The notes under the pieces: model-generated
Database searches by the model: none
What the model saw: only the letters and a program-made list of their open reading frames with translations
Told to the model about the DNA's origin: nothing
In this document: one piece after another, positions 42,590-43,145 of the stretch
How the letters are laid out: the number at the start of each line of letters is the position of its first letter
How positions within the stretch are numbered: the first letter of the stretch is position 1
Position numbers and translations under genes: made by a program
Source: Halobacteriales archaeon SW_6_65_15
Lineage (GTDB): Archaea; Halobacteriota; Halobacteria; Halobacteriales; Haladaptataceae
Direction of reading: 5' to 3'
Assembly (NCBI GenBank): GCA_003023465.1
Contig: PXSM01000083.1
Location: 13,051-56,195 of the forward strand
Length of the DNA stretch: 43,145 bases

Positions 42590-43145
42590 TCATCGGCGGA
42601 CCACGTGCATGTGGGTCGGGTCGAGGTCGAGCGCCACCGTCTCGCCCGGCGAGAGGTCGCGGTGACGGTCGAGTTCGAGCGTCACCTCGGTCCCGTCTTC
42701 GAGGGCGGCGATGGTCTGGAGCTTCTCACCCATGTAGAACACGTTCTGGACCTCCGCGGAGATGGGGCCGCGACCGACCGTGAAGTCGTCGGGTCGGACC
42801 GCGACCGTCGCGTCGTCGTCGGTCGGGAGGCCGTCGGCCGCCACCTCGGCGAAACCGAAGTCGATGCGACCGTCCCGAATCCGGCCCTCCAGCAGGTTCG
42901 ACGTGCCGATAAAGTTGGCGACGAACGCGTTCTCCGGGGACTCGTAGATGTCGCTGGGCGAGCCGACCTGCTCGACCACGCCGTCGTTCATGACCGCGAT
43001 GCGGTCGCACATCGACATCGCCTGCTCCTGGTCGTGAGTGACGTACAGCGTCGTCACTCCGAGGTCGCTCAGCAGTTCGCCCAACTCCTTCCGGAGGTTC
43101 TGCTTCAGCTTCGCGTCGAGGCCGGTCATCGGCTCGTCGAGCAGG
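42590..43145 (-). CDS. ABC transporter ATP-binding protein (sugar/glycerol-phosphate type), 5'-partial
   Basis: The window shows only the C-terminal ~184 residues; the front runs off the right edge. The Walker B and D-loop LLDEPMTGLDAKL come first, then the switch YVTHDQEQAMSMCDRIAVM. DGVVEQVGSPSDIYESPENAFVANFIG is the standard link into a TOBE domain (residues from VAVRPDDFTVG to the end DPTHMHVVRR), the MalK/UgpC/PotA type. With the phosphodiesterase next to it, a ugpC-like role in glycerol 3-phosphate or glycerophosphodiester import is likely but not certain. Spermidine or other sugars are alternatives. Confidence 0.9.
   Translation of the reverse strand, partial: LLDEPMTGLDAKLKQNLRKELGELLSDLGVTTLYVTHDQEQAMSMCDRIAVMNDGVVEQVGSPSDIYESPENAFVANFIGTSNLLEGRIRDGRIDFGFAEVAADGLPTDDDATVAVRPDDFTVGRGPISAEVQNVFYMGEKLQTIAALEDGTEVTLELDRHRDLSPGETVALDLDPTHMHVVRR

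Overview
The window is a stretch of haloarchaeal (class Halobacteria) chromosome. The coding DNA is GC-rich and the predicted proteins are strongly acidic. Many genes start leaderless or nearly so behind TATA-like boxes. Several families recur in haloarchaea: Mnh antiporter subunits, PAS/GAF histidine kinases, tiny zinc-ribbon proteins, and an intron-bearing tRNA-Trp. The genus cannot be fixed from the sequence alone.

Layout. 1-2.8 kb: the end of an mnh (Mrp-type) Na+/H+ antiporter operon (mnhD-E-F-G), with mnhD broken. 2.7-4.4 kb: a truncated D-2-hydroxyacid dehydrogenase and a YjbQ-family protein. 4.4-5.3 kb: tRNA-Glu and an HNH/NUMOD3 endonuclease. 5.4-8.7 kb: a fused 3-hydroxyacyl-CoA dehydrogenase/enoyl-CoA hydratase with an in-frame stop, divergent from an acyl-CoA dehydrogenase; together a beta-oxidation pair. 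8.9-11.7 kb: a 30-codon peptide gene facing a PqqD-like/M50 protease and an ATP-grasp ligase, with a GtrA membrane protein behind them. I read this as a probable RiPP (ribosomally made, modified peptide) locus and as the most interesting part of the window. 11.9-18.9 kb: M19 dipeptidase, solitary DNA methyltransferase, FAD-dependent geranylgeranyl-reductase-type enzyme, broken S9 peptidase, small secreted ORF, amidohydrolase. 19.5-25.9 kb: HerA-like ATPase, multi-PAS histidine kinase, broken triosephosphate isomerase, M42 aminopeptidase. 25.9-28.0 kb: an AT-rich island with three unusual genes (SecB-like, winged-helix regulator, nucleoside-deoxyribosyltransferase-like). 28-34 kb: small hypotheticals, adenine deaminase, MBL-fold hydrolase, small zinc ribbon, tRNA-Trp with a box C/D-type intron, PQQ-propeller lipoprotein. 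34.5-39 kb: zinc ribbon, membrane GAF histidine kinase, remnant of a Dam-type methylase, small proteins, DUF5794 membrane protein. 39.4-43.1 kb: IMP dehydrogenase, a 38-residue zinc finger, P-loop kinase, glycerophosphodiesterase, and the end of a sugar/glycerol-phosphate type ABC ATPase.

Two patterns cut across the genes. First, four copies of a long inverted-repeat element (around 11.8, 19.2, 31.8 and 37.7 kb) lie between genes; one copy has both arms changed in a matching way, so the pairing is kept. Second, conserved single-copy genes carry lesions (mnhD, D-2-hydroxyacid dehydrogenase, fad fusion, S9 peptidase, tpiA). Several look like short deletions that change the frame, so assembly or consensus error must be excluded before they are called pseudogenes.
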